Shown here in pieces: positions 46,401 through 59,229 of a stretch of DNA of 64,000 nucleotides; within the stretch, counting starts at the first letter, position 1; every line of letters starts with the position of its first letter. The translations under genes and the position numbers were made by a program. Origin of the DNA: Adineta steineri (taxonomy: Eukaryota > Rotifera > Eurotatoria > Adinetida > Adinetidae); contig CAJNOI010000022.1 of assembly GCA_905250115.1 (NCBI GenBank), forward strand, positions 372,001 through 436,000, given 5' to 3'. The notes under the pieces were generated by a model. That model ran no database searches, was not told the DNA's origin, and was given only the letters and a program-made list of their open reading frames with translations.

Positions 46401-48688
46401 ACTTGATTTTCTGTTTCTCCTAATTGTTGTAATAAATGTGCTTTTAATTGATGTGCTTGACATTTCTTTTTATCATATTCAGTTTTTTGTCTCGCTAATT
46501 CCTATATAATAATAATCAAAAATAAAAGATTTCGAAATAAAAATCATAATTTACTTTAGAAAATTCATCAGCAAGAGTAAGCATTAGTGTAGGTTCATTA
46601 CGAAGCGATTGATCATTCGGCATACTTATGACGGAATCATCCTATAAGAATAATTAATAGTCAAATAAAATAAGTATAGATATATTTACATCGCCCATTG
46701 TCTTTTCACTGCCTTCTGTTGTTAAATAACCTGAATCCGATGGTACAACGGTTTTTCGTAATCTTGTTCCACATTGTAGATGTCTAAAATAAGTATATAT
46801 ATGTGTATTAATTAGATTTATTATCAATTTAAATAAGTTTTTAAATCAATAATATAGAAAATAAATTAAATTCTATTAAAATAAAATGAGAAAAAAAACA
46901 AGGAAGCAGTTAGAAGATAAATAATGAGAGCATTAGAGACAATCTATTTAGAATGCTGTTCGATATATCCTGAAAAAAAAAGAATTTCTTTGTTAAAATA
47001 AAAGAATTTTCAATTCAATAAGAAGATTATATCCTCCTGGGAAATGAATAAATGAAAATTCACTCATCCAAATGATTATAAATAAGTTAATGGAAATATA
47101 CGATTAAGTCTTTGTTCATTAAAATTAATATCTGTATTACAAATCAAATAATCGTTCATATCGATAGTACTATGATTTTTATTGTACTCAATATTTAATG
47201 TCTTTTTTACATTTTCTAATAGCCTCTAGGTGATTACACTTCTATTTTCTTTTTGTGTGCTCTTTAGTAATACGTAAGGTATTAATTTAATTGACACATC
47301 ATTAATGAACTAATGCGCAAGTGGCCTTGCCTTAGGCATTCTTTTTCAAATTAAAGAAAATAGCTGTATTAATAGAGAAAATTACCTTGATCCTTGATAT
47401 GAAAATGAACTTCGATATTTTGTATTAATTTCATATTCAGTTAATATTCCACGACGTTTTTCTTCTTTCATGGCTTCGACAAGAAGATAACGCATTATAT
47501 GAAGTAAACCAAGTGTACACACCTTGAAATGAGAGAAATAATATTCCGGTTTTTTTTCATCAATAAATTCTTACCGATGATGGTGGACTTTCTAATGGAT
47601 TATTTTCAACATTCAATTCAATTAAACTAACCATTTCTCGTAAATTTAATGGTAAACGAATAATTCGATTAAATGAACAATCAAAATGTGTTAATTTTAA
47701 ATTACATAATTCTAAAGAAAAATACTTAAATATAATCATGAAAAATAAAGTCACTCAAATCAAACCGTGCAAAAGGGAATTTTTTCATTTTTGGAAAAAA
47801 AAATAAAGCATTAAGGTTTTAAGCAATATCTTACTTTCAAGAAAATAGTTAATTTTAAACTGAATAGAAGACTATTCGAATAGAAATATTTCAAATAAAA
47901 TTAACTTTCTATTTACCGGTTGGTAATTCATTGATCATATTTCGACGAATAGTTAATGTTCGGAGATTTGTCAATGTTCCCATTTGATATGGTAATTGAT
48001 TAATATCATTAGAACTAACATCCTATTTGAAAAAAAACCCAGATGAATAAGGATAAAAATATGTAGAGTAAGAAAAATGTATATAAATAAAATAGCGTAC
48101 TAATTCAACTAATCGTTCTAATTGACCGATTTCTTCGGGTAATGAAATCAGTTTATTGTTAGTAATAATTAATACTTCTAAATTAGGTAATTTACATAAT
48201 GATGATGGAATATATGCAAGTTGATTTCGACTAAAAATATATATTTTTTTAATAAATAATTTTAGTTTTTGGATATATCGAACCTTAAATCAAGAACTTT
48301 AAGTGTATACATTTGAGCAATTTGTTCTGGTATTGATTTAATAGCATTATGATATAAATTAAGACGTTCAAGTGAAAAAAATGAACATAATATACGTGGA
48401 AATTCAACAAAACGATTACGGGAAAGATCTATGTATATAAAAAGAAAAGTTTTTTTTTCTTTGAAATTAAATCTACAAACCAGCAGTAATTGTATCTGAT
48501 AGATCACATTTATTATTTGTGTAGGAATAATTTGGAAATTCTCGAAGTTTTCGTCCATTCAAAACAAGATCACCTGTATAAGTAGCTTCATCAAGAGCAC
48601 GTTCTAGACTTCGACTTAAATGATGAATAGATATTGTTTTATTTGTATTTAAAATATTTGACGTCGAAGATTCATTTGTTGTGGCCAT
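43467..48688 (-). CDS. LRCH: leucine-rich repeat and calponin-homology domain protein
   Basis: A multi-exon gene from ATG 48688 to the stop at 43467. After an N-terminal region (SRSLERALDEA..GDLVLNGRKLREFP) come about seven leucine-rich repeats, for example SLERLNLYHNAIKSIP, LEVLIITNNKLISLPEEIG, LRTLTIRRNMINELP and LIELNVENNPLESPP. A Gln/Lys/Glu-rich coiled stretch follows (46,250-46,600), then a Ser-rich linker (45,302-45,660), and last a single CH domain. The CH domain is marked by LPDDIGYALSDGVVLCHFIN, RPRSVQSIHVPS and AKCRRNVENFIEASRRIGVPE. LRCH proteins interact with the actin cytoskeleton and DOCK-type regulators. Introns are mostly 50-100 bases; larger ones lie at about 43,575-44,060, 44,342-44,857 and 45,660-46,255. 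A (CAA)n run lies at 43,600-43,620. Confidence 0.9.
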
Positions 48689-51656
48689 ACATTCACATTC
48701 AAAATTTATTTAAATTAAAAAAAAACAACATTAATAGATGCCAAGTTTACATTGAAAATCATATGGATAGATATATGTATGTTTCTAATTTTCTTTTCTT
48801 TATTTATTTATTTACAATATAGTTGTATGACTACTGAAAACCAATGAGAATATTTACAGAGATGTCGCATGTATAGGAGAGAATGATATGTTGATAAAAT
48901 CGAAATAGAAATGTTTTTTTTATTCTGAATAATGAAAAATATTTAACTAGCGAAGATGAGAATATTATCGTCGTTCATACATCGTCACTTTTTTATTCTA
49001 TTTGTGGATATATTTAAGATTCAGATCTAGTTTTTGGAAAATAAAATATGTACATATAATAAAATACATTTACGTATACTTGTTTTCTCAATTTATAAGC
49101 AGATAACTTTCGTAGATTAGACCATATTAATCACTTAGAAATTTTCTTTTACAACAGGCAAATATAATTAATAATATGTTGTATATTTATCCTATTGTTT
49201 GTTTCATAAAATCTAACATGTCTTTACAATTTTTAGTTTATTTTTCTTAATTATTCGTTACTTCATCTCTATTACATCTGTTCATTGCCATAGAAGAAAA
49301 TAAAATTGTCACAGCACAAGCAATACCTTGAAAACATCATCTTCATCGTCTTTTTTTATAGATAATTGCACTATTTTTATGTCGTTTCAATTAAACTTTG
49401 TTCAAAACAGATACATAAAATGTTCATTACAAGAAATTTTTCATCATTTTGAGGAATAGATTTAATATATATATTCACAGCTTGGCTAAGACTGGTTTTC
49501 TTCAATAGAAAGCCATATCTTACGAATCGAGTCACATAATGTAATTAATTTAACTATTCATACTGATATACTTCGATCAATGTCAGATATCAGATAAATA
49601 AAAAATATTACACTACATAAAAATTGAAGAATGTGTCTTTCGGAAACCTGTTCCGTATATTATTATGAAATTATTCAGTTTTTTGGGAATTAGGTGACTA
49701 TCTAAGAGAATCATTTCAATAGTTAAATATACTAGCAATTTCTATAAGACGAGAAAAGTTTTTCAAAAACCTTAGCATTAAAAATTGGTTTCTATAGTTC
49801 TGATAAGTAGGATTCATTCGTCGGATTTTATATCTACATTCTATATGATATATATTCATATAATGTATTACTTGAAGATCTTTCTTGCATTTATTATCAT
49901 AAGAATTTTTAGTTATTATTTTATTCGATATAATTATTGTAATCGATTTGAAATCGTATGCACAATGAAAATAGAGTAAAAATAGTTTACTCTTCTATAT
50001 TATTAATTAATTATAAAGTATAAAAAATATTCCCCTTTTCTCGAATCCAAATTCTAATGAATGTAATTTTTTCTTAGAAAGATAACAAACAAAAGAATAT
50101 CTATAAAATTGAAAACTAAATCATAATAATACAACGTATGTTTCTTAATCTCTAATAACAAAAGTTATGCTTTTCTGAGAATGATTCTAATCCTTCTTTT
50201 CAAATTTAGAATAATAAAAAGTTCATGTCATATTTTCTATGGATTAATATCTTTTAGATTATTCTTTTTTGTTCGTGATGAAAATATTAAAATAAACGAA
50301 ATAATTGAATTCTTTTTAATCCTGACATATCTGTCTGAATCTTAGCTGATTTTATTTGAATGTTATATATACATAATGTCATATCATATTACGTCTCTGT
50401 AGATATGCTTTACTGAAAACTATTACAAAAGGTCACTGATATCAATCATATTCATCGTCACTAGTTGTTTATTAGATAAACTATCCTAAAGTATATATAA
50501 ACGTTTGTTTACTATTTAAAGCACTAATAAATCTTGGAGACTCTTCTGAATACATTACAATTGTAATCTTAGTTTTTAGTTATACTATCGAGATAATCAA
50601 TTCTATTGTCTCGGTAAAAAAAAAGAGAGCAAGGATAAGCTTCCATCTATGTTGCATTTTGCTAAAATTTTAGTTCCAGTGAAGAACACACAACAATCCA
50701 GTAAGTATCTTTTGAGGTCAACAAAGATTTCATCTGCAAATATCTGCTTGATAACAAGATAATTATCCTGAAAACAAAAAAAAGCTTTTTTTGGAATATG
50801 TATCGATTCTACATATGTAGAAAATAAGACATAAAACTAATAGAATAAACAGTATTGAAATGAACTGTTATTCTCATTAGAATTACGTCTTCTTCATAGC
50901 TATTATAGTTCTATTACAACATAATTACAATATAATATATCGCTTCTATTTTATCCATATGTGTCGGCTTCCTGATAGACAACAAGTTAATGATCATATC
51001 ATAATTAAACGAATGATTTCATTTTAAAGATAAACATGCAATACTTTTTAAGTAAAAACATAACAAATCATCATCTTTTGTGTTACCCTTTGAAATAAAT
51101 TTTTTCCATGAATATAAAGTAATCTATATAATAAATCCCATCTGAGCTTTCTTTTATTCTATTCATCATATTAACAACATTTGTCAATAATGAACTAATT
51201 TATTATGCACACAATAATCTTTACTTTTTTCTTTCATCTTCTAACGATAATCAGATTTTTTCTTAATAAATTACTTACTAGAATAATTATTATGACATCT
51301 TTTTTATATTAAATAACTCGATCATTTAGTAGTATTGTTGGTTCAATATTCAGTGTAATGGAAATTAAAGGTTATATATACGTGATAGTGAATTCTTTCT
51401 TATTATCTTTACTTGGACAAAAAAAACAAACAAATGTGTCTGTATTAATTTTTATATAATTAAATAAAATAGAAAAAGAAGCCATTTTTCTATAGAAACT
51501 TGTTTTTTTATCAGCATCTATTCTAGAATATTCAATCAAATTTTAATTTTACTTATTTTGCATATATTGTATCAAAAACAGGAATCATTTCATTTTTTTT
51601 TCTTTATTTCGAAGTGCGTTATTTTCTTTTTTTTGTGTTACAAAACTAAAAATCCT
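48689..51656. other. Spacer between divergent genes
   Basis: AT-rich, about 3 kb, between LRCH (minus) and the TMEM gene (plus), so it should hold both promoters. No supported frame, repeat array or RNA gene seen. Confidence 0.55.
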
Positions 51657-52250
51657 ATGACTACTACTGGTATTGATCTTCGTTCGATTACAGTTGATTT
51701 AAGTTCATGTCCAACTGTTGGAACACAATCATCATTTCAATCTCAAACAACTGATTACAGTGAATTATTACGTAAAATAGCTGGAATTAATACAATATCA
51801 TTTACGTGTTCGATTATATGCATAGCTTTCGATTTAATCTTTACATTGATTACATTGGGAATTGGTGGAGCAAATCAATCATCATGTCCAATGGAACCTC
51901 GAATACCAATGTATTTGATTGTTTTAGGTAGTATTAATCTTATAAGTATTTGTTTTAGTATTGTTGCTTGTATAATTCATCATCGAGAAAAAGATAAAAC
52001 TATAATTGGATTTTATTATGTTCATTGTACAGCTATTCTAATTATAATATTACAATTATTTAATTTTATATGGGTTATTATTGGAAGTATTTGGACATTT
52101 CGTATATATATGAATGTACAATATACAGAAAGTGATCAAGTAAATTATTGTCAAGGAAATGTATATCAATTTACAATTATTTCAATTATTTTTCAATATG
52201 TTCTTCCATTAGTATTTTGTTGTTGTAAAAATGTGCCTTTTAATTTTTAA
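51657..52250 (+). CDS. Four-helix membrane protein, TMEM272-like
   Basis: A single exon of 197 residues from MTTTGIDLRS; the upstream Met at 51558 would add a Phe-rich leader that looks like UTR. Four hydrophobic segments are clear: ISFTCSIICIAFDLIFTLIT, MYLIVLGSINLISICFSIVA, VHCTAILIIILQLFNFIWVI and FTIISIIFQYVLPLVF. Between helices 1 and 2 lies GGANQSSCPMEPRIP and between 3 and 4 lies WTFRIYMNVQYTE..NYCQGNVY. These cysteine and aromatic positions match the TMEM272-like family of unknown function. A Cys-rich end (CCCKNV) could be palmitoylated. No partner is suggested by the neighbours. Confidence 0.75.
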   Translation: MTTTGIDLRSITVDLSSCPTVGTQSSFQSQTTDYSELLRKIAGINTISFTCSIICIAFDLIFTLITLGIGGANQSSCPMEPRIPMYLIVLGSINLISICFSIVACIIHHREKDKTIIGFYYVHCTAILIIILQLFNFIWVIIGSIWTFRIYMNVQYTESDQVNYCQGNVYQFTIISIIFQYVLPLVFCCCKNVPFNF

Positions 52251-53811
52251 TAAGAATTTATGAAGCAGAAACAAAAATAATACGATCTATTAAAATAAAA
52301 GTTTAATGAGATATCTGACATTAATCTATTCTCATTAGAGCTTGTAATGTCTTCTAATGCTTATTGAGAAAGATTTGTTGACATGGATAATCTTGAAATA
52401 TGACATTTTTTGATGTGTAGAAAGATTGTATATAGACATGATTGAAAAACAGATCTATTCAATCATAATGATCAACAAAGAAAGCCTTCATTTAGACGGC
52501 TTCTAATAAGAAATATTCCTTTTTCGCGAGGTATGTGTGATCAAAAGCACTTGGTGGTTATACTTGTTACTAAACAATATAATGGCGTTATGTGCCATCG
52601 ATCATCATCAATGTTCTGTAACGGAGGTCTAAGATAAGAACGAAGCAAAAAAATTAATAAGAGGAACACATATAAACATAACGCGTTGTTGTCTATAGGC
52701 AATACATATTGCCTGTAAGATAAATGACATGTGGTTTTCCCATTGTTCTTTTTTCTGTTCTATATATTTTCTCATTCTTGTTTCCTTATGAAGATATAAC
52801 AAATCATTATGTAAATTCTAAATATATATCAAAATGGAACAATCAATTACTCAATTGGTCATTGTTGTCATAGAGAGATTTTATAAGTAATACATTTATT
52901 CAGGTCACTATCATGACGGAAATGATGACGAGAGAGAGAAATAGATGAGAGCAGTCTGTGTACCCATCTAGTATAAAATCAAGTCTTTATTGTCAATGAT
53001 CGGTCCCTTGTCGCATCATCATTATGTTTATGATTATGATTATGATTATTATTATTTAGTATTTCTATTCACTTTATTTTTTTTCGGCACCATCTGATAC
53101 TTTTCTACTTCTCATATTATTATTCCTTCTTCTTTAATACTTGAAAATAAAAAAACTCAATACTTCTCGTTTATTGAAAGCAAAAAGAAAGAAATGGATT
53201 TTTTTCCCTTGTTCTCACTCTTTTTATTTCTTCTTTTTTTTTTTGTTTCACAGATGTGATTTATAAAGTAAATCGTGTCACTATCTTATATATACATAAT
53301 GCTGTGCGCGACAGGGCGCATAAGGGCATTTATTGTACATGACATCAGGACCATCGAGGACGAAACGAAGAAAGGAATGAATGAGCAAACATGTACTAAT
53401 GTTCCAAGTCTGGAAAACGCTGCTCATTTTTTTCTTCTTCTTCTTCTTCTTTCTCCTTCTTCTTCTTTTTCAGTTCAGATTGATGAACACAACTATCGTT
53501 TCTGCTCATAGCTAACATACATAAGTGGCCTCCGGCAGTAAAGAACTTCCTGCTTGCTAACTCGTGTGAATGAGTGACCGCTCGAAAACGAGGATAGACA
53601 TAGAATAGAACAAGTAGGAAGAGGAGGAGAGAAGAAAAGGATTAATATTGGGCATTCCTTTGCTTTCAGTATTGTGGCATTTTGGATAGATAGTTGTTGA
53701 TGTGTTGTTCGTCTATCTGTTGTACATACGTGCCATGTTAATGTCTTATGTATTTCTAACTAGCCTAATAGAGAGATGCTTGTGTTAAGAAAATCATTGC
53801 TCTCTTGTCGG

Positions 53812-53852
53812 TCGTTCGTTCGTTCGTTCGCTCTCTCTCTCTCCCTCTCGTC
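53812..53852. repeat. (GTTC)n/(CT)n microsatellite
   Basis: Runs of GTTCGTTCGTTCG followed by CTCTCTCTCTCTCCCTCTC. Confidence 0.8.
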
Positions 53853-54895
53853 TTGTCAATGAATCGTAGCAGTGTAGAATAGAAGAAAACATTTTTTTCC
53901 ATTACATACTATCTGCTATACGATTTTGTTAATCAATGATAAATTTTTTTCTCCGTCATCTAACGATAAAATCTTTGGAGATTGATACAGAAAAGAACAT
54001 ATAAATTATCAATACAGGTAGGTGGTCTTGCTTTTCTTAATACCGACATAAGTTGATTGACAGTTAGATAGTCATTAATGAAAAAGAATAACAAGAAACA
54101 AATGGTCGATTCTAAGAAATTTGTCTGTTTCTATATTGTCAATATTACATATGTTAGTACTCATAGATATATAATGACGATTTATTTTAGTGGTTGAACT
54201 CTCAAGTTGGCCTTCAAAATTTGCAGACCGACAGCTACGATTGCGTGAGAGTCTCTCGATAATAATTGAAAGAGAACGAGTCAGTAGAGTGCTCAAAAAG
54301 AGTAGTTATTCTATTGCCTATTTCGTAAGTTTATGATGACGATCGGTCTGAACTACACAAGTTACTTGACTAGATTTTTTTTTAATATATTGATTGAAAT
54401 CGATACTTATATTCCCTACTGTATAATGATAAATAAACACAATCATCTTCCTTCTCATCAGTAGTAAATGTAGCTATGTATCTATATGTGTCTTGTCGCC
54501 TAGAATAATGAAATTAGTTATAGACATTCTCTATTATATTATTATTGTCTTATGCTTATGGTTATCCAGATCTTCATTAATTTTTATCTTTGGTTAATAT
54601 CAAAATTAGAGTTTGATTATCACTATTTCAATTATTCGAATTTGAAGTCTGATAAAATTAATTGATATATGCATGCGTGCTTATGTTTTTATCTTATCAA
54701 AATAAATGTGCGTGTGTGTTTCAATCGTAACTGTGCTAGAAACATCTTCTTCATGTTTGCGCTAGTTTTTATGTAATCATTGGGTATAAGGAGTGGCGTA
54801 TATGTGTATAGATAGATAGATGTTCCTTACTCTCTATTCGCTTCGTTCCGTTTCTCCCTCTCTCTCTCGTTCGCTCGACGAGTCGCCTTACTCTC

Positions 54896-54939
54896 AAGTA
54901 ATAATAATAATAATGATGATGATGATGATGATGATGATG
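54896..54939. repeat. (AAT)n/(GAT)n microsatellite
   Basis: Imperfect AATAATAAT grading into about nine GAT units. Confidence 0.85.
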
Positions 54940-55341
54940 GTTGTAACAGGAACAGAAATGCCGCATGTAGAAACGAGGAATCTCGTTTCCACAATCATTT
55001 TTTGATAATGCAATGTGATAATAGAAGCGAGAGCGAATGAGAAGAGTATGAAGAGGCGGATATAATGCCATTATTCAAGTTCAAATCGCATATCTCTTAA
55101 TAAATAAATAAAAATTTTTTTTTTTGATATGAATATCATTTCATTGAAGTAGTCGAAGTAGTCGAATTAAATGAATTAGAAAAGAAAGGTAAACTAATAA
55201 TTATATTGATAATATGATACATAAAATCAATGAATCATAAAAAAGAATCTTATTTTGTTTTAGATCTAAGCAGTATTGATTGCTTTATAGAAAGACTATG
55301 CTCAATGATCATCAACGGCAATCAAAAGAACAACAATATAA

Positions 55342-58300
55342 ATGGAATTAGTCAGGCAATTAGCCGGTCTTTCTGTGTCACATATTCGACAATTTCGTGA
55401 TGATGATTCATATGTTGATCGACTCAGTCATCGTTATACAACAGCATTATGTGTCGTTTTTGCTATTTTAATTACGACCAAACAATATGCCGGTAAAATG
55501 ATTTATATTAAAAAAAAAAGTAATTTATTTCATCTTATTTTTTTTTGTTGTTTTGATAGGCGATCCAATCGATTGTTGGGTATATAAGCAGAGATTTATT
55601 TTGTTTTTTTTCGAAACCTCGATTTTATGCATTTTAGGTACCAGCTCAATTCAAACCATCTTATGAAGCATATACAGATAGTTATTGTTGGATTGCTAAT
55701 ACATATTGTAAGAAAATAATTGAATTGTTCATTGTTTAATATGAAATACATTTCTTTTTAGATATTCCAATTGATCAAGATTTACCTGATGATGAAATAG
55801 GTCGACGAGATAAAGATATTGTAAAAATCTATTTAATTTGAAAAACATTTATCAAATTATTTCTTTTTATAGCTTTATTATCAATGGGTACCGTTCATAT
55901 TACTTTTTCAAGCTTTTTTATTTTATTTTCCTCGTATTGTTTGGCGTACATTGAATGTTCGATCAGGTCTTGATTTAATAAATCTAGTCGATGCAGCTAT
56001 TGTGAGAACAATTCTTTGTCTTTTATCGATAGAAATTCAATCATGCCTTTTTTTTTGTAGAAATACGAACAAGTAGAACAGTATGAATCTCGAGAACGTA
56101 TAATGAGTTATTTACTTATCAATATTGAACGTTATATATCAGCACGTGCTCAATTAACTCGTCGTCATATTGAAAAACGTGTTTCATGTATTCGTCGATT
56201 TTTTCAATTATTTTTCTTTTGTTCAAATCGATATTATGGAAATTATCTTGTTATTATCTATTTTATTGTCAAATTAATGTGGCTTGTTAATGCCTTAGGA
56301 CAACTATTTTTATTAAATGCATTTTTAGGCAATGATTATTATTTATTTGGTTTTGAAGTTATTGAAAAATTATTTAAAAATCAACGTTGGACAGAAAATA
56401 AACATTTTCCTAAAGTGACATATTGGTAACAAAAAATTCATTCAATATTTAATAAATATACGAATTTGTTTTTTTGTTTTAGTGATTTTAAAATTCGAGA
56501 AATTGGTATTAATCATTTCTATACTGTACAATGTGTATTAAGAATTAATTTATTTAATGAAGTTATTTTTATTATTCAATGGTTTTGGCTTATATCAATT
56601 TGTGCTGGTATGATATTTTCTTAATAGATTTTGTTTATTCTAGTTTTTGTTTATTTTAATTAGCAACTTTATATGATTTTTTACTTTGGTTATATCATTG
56701 TACTGTACCACGTACGTATAGAAGATTTTTTCTTGTTAGCTTTGATGTTAACTAGATCGGAAATATATTTTTAGTAATATAAGCTTTTTGGATAAGATAT
56801 TCTTGATGCGCTTTTTACTTAAAAGTTAATGAATGACATTTAGAATAATTTGGTCGACACTTTTTTAGTTCCGCAAGATAATTTTGTAACGACAATGTTG
56901 TGAAACATTTTTTTTGTGTTGGCTGACGAATAATCTGCAATAGAACTAAGACCTTTTTTTATAATGTTTTTTTTCTCTCGCAATGGAAGAGAGATATATG
57001 ATGACTGGAAGGGATGCTTGTAACAGCTGTAATGTAATTAAAGAAACTTTCTGAGTCTTGAGATTATTTTTGATAAGATCACTTGTCTGAGATCGTTTTA
57101 GAATTCAATGCCTGGATAATGAAAGATATTAATATCTTTCTTCTTAAATAAAAGGCCATGAACTTATATAGTATTATTGTAAATTGATAATTTTTGAGTG
57201 CCTTTCTATTGATATCAACTTTTGATCAGTTACTAATGAATAGTTTTTTCTTTCTCGAGTGTTTTTATATGAGAAAATTGTCATTTCCGTATTTAGATAC
57301 AATGAAGGAAAGCTATTTTTCAGAATTTGATTAATTAATCTATAGTTTTTACTATTAATAATACCTAATGGATAATTTACATTGACTCTTACATATTCAA
57401 GTAAACTAATAATAATAAAAAAAAATTTTTTTTTAATTCGGAAATGATTTTGAAAATATTTCCTCTCATGCATTTAGCCATAATGAGTATATTCTATTAC
57501 AAAAAAGTGCGGATGTAATAACTTATGATTGTATTAAATATCAGACGGTTTAAAATATCCAATGATCCATTTTTTAGAATCAATGTTGAAGGTTGATTTG
57601 AGAAAAATATTTTTATTATTTACTGAATAAGTTGCAGGGCATATTTAGCTTAGACGAGATAATTTAATTGAATTTTATTTCCATTAATGATAAGAGCCGA
57701 AAACAGATATAAAACCGATCTAGACTTTCAATGACTATTCTCGATCGGATCGGTAGAGTTCATTGAATAGATCTAGATTCAATAAAGTTTTATTAGAAGT
57801 AAAAGTCAATTGTTACTTGATTATTAAGAGATCATCAACAACATTGCCTCAAAGATTTTATTTTGTTTTTTCTTTCGAAATTTATTTTTTTCTAGGTGAA
57901 AAAGTTAATTTTATAAAACGTCATCTTGGTATAATGTCATCCTATAATCCTCAAGAAGAACGTCAACAAGCACGTGAATTTGTCCTACATTATTTAAAAG
58001 ACGATGGAGTTTTTTTGACACGTTTACTTTCATTAAATAGTAGCGATCTTGTTGTAACAGAAATAATCAATCAATTATGGATACGTTATAAAACTGCTAA
58101 TAGACTTTATTCAACGGTTAATCCTCAACGTCATAATAATACCAATACTACTATTCCGATTACTCAAATAACAAATAATGAAACTAATACAAATACGAGT
58201 ATATTACAACCACATATAAATCATCAAAATGGTAATACAAATCATCGACAAAGACCATCACGCATTCCACCACCACCTCTAGCTGCTTATATAAATCAAC

Positions 58301-58374
58301 AACAACTACAACAACAACAACAAATGAAAAAAGAAAAATCAGAAAACAAATCATCGAAAGATACAGATGTTTGA
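55342..58374 (+). CDS. Innexin (gap-junction channel subunit)
   Basis: Invertebrate gap-junction protein with four transmembrane helices. Exons join in phase to give YAGDPIDCWVPAQF..TDSYCWIANTYYIP (first extracellular loop with its cysteines), then the innexin signature YYQWVPFILLFQAFLFYFPR, the second extracellular loop with FPKVTYCDF and the helix-4 region NEVIFIIQWFWLISIC. A donor after VPR (CCAC/GTACGT, about 56,714) and the acceptor before GTGAAAAAG (about 57,896) join in phase. This brings in the C-terminal domain KVNFIKRHLG..FVLHYLKDDGVFLTRLLSLN. Without that 1.2-kb intron the protein would end early at TAG near 56,753. The tail is rich in Asn, Thr and Gln (QQQLQQQQQ). Alternative use of the early stop is possible. 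Confidence 0.9.
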
Positions 58375-59229
58375 GAAAAGAAAATAAACAAAAAAAAACA
58401 CGTTTTATTTTTGTCTGTGATACTCGTATTATATTAAATTATACTGGAATCTCAGGAAGATTTACATCATTTTACATATGCAACAACTTCCTTTGGTGCC
58501 AGTCATACATTGTCTCATTTTCTTTTTTTTTTATTGTTTTCTTTTCTCTTCTTCTGTTCTTTTTTTTTTGTATATTTAATCTAGATTATATGTCCTTTCC
58601 CTTTCCTAAACAAGTCAATAAAAAAGAAAACTATTCATTTTTATTCTCACATTTAATTATTCGAATTGAGTATTTTTTTTTCAGGTCTGACATATATGTT
58701 AATAATTGTGTATAGATAAGGAAATATGGAAATCAGATGTTAAGAATTACATGAGAAAATGTTAATTAAAAGATGTTTTGATATTGTAAAGTAAACGAAG
58801 AATAAAAAAGCTTGAGTATTACTTTTACTAATTTGTTTCTTTGCCAATGATTTTATACAAAAACAAATATATTTAACATTGATATATTTTTATCTGTACA
58901 CATTTATTTGTTCTCCACTTCACATATTCAAGATAACAAATACAAAAAAAAGATGATTACAGTCACACATTTCTTTTCCTTTGAGGTTATTTCGTCACAT
59001 ACCGTATGATAGTCTTAAAACATTCAAGCATATTATCACATAAAGAAAGAAAAAAGCAATGTACAATTATTCACAGTATATCAGTTAACATATAACTCAT
59101 ATCATAAAACAAATATAAATCATTTAGTTTCAACAAGTGTTATTCTTTGATACTTAAACAAAATATAAAAACACGCATCCATATATATATATATATATAT
59201 ATTTCTATTAGATTTATTGAATAAAAAAA
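58375..59229. other. Spacer with no supported gene
   Basis: 3' UTR of the innexin and upstream region of P5C synthase, including an (AT)n run at about 59,181-59,201. No frame supported. Confidence 0.55.

Larger units (their letters stand above)
52251..55341. other. Spacer with simple repeats, no supported gene
   Basis: Contains CTT-rich stretches (53,440-53,470), GTTC and CT runs (53,815-53,850) and a (GAT)n run (54,913-54,939). Short frames here coincide with the repeats. It probably includes the innexin promoter. Confidence 0.55.

Noticed and set aside
48689..55341. Frames of 60-80 codons near 49,785, 53,275, 54,075 and 54,769
   Set aside because: Low-complexity AT-rich or microsatellite translations with no motifs and no splice context.
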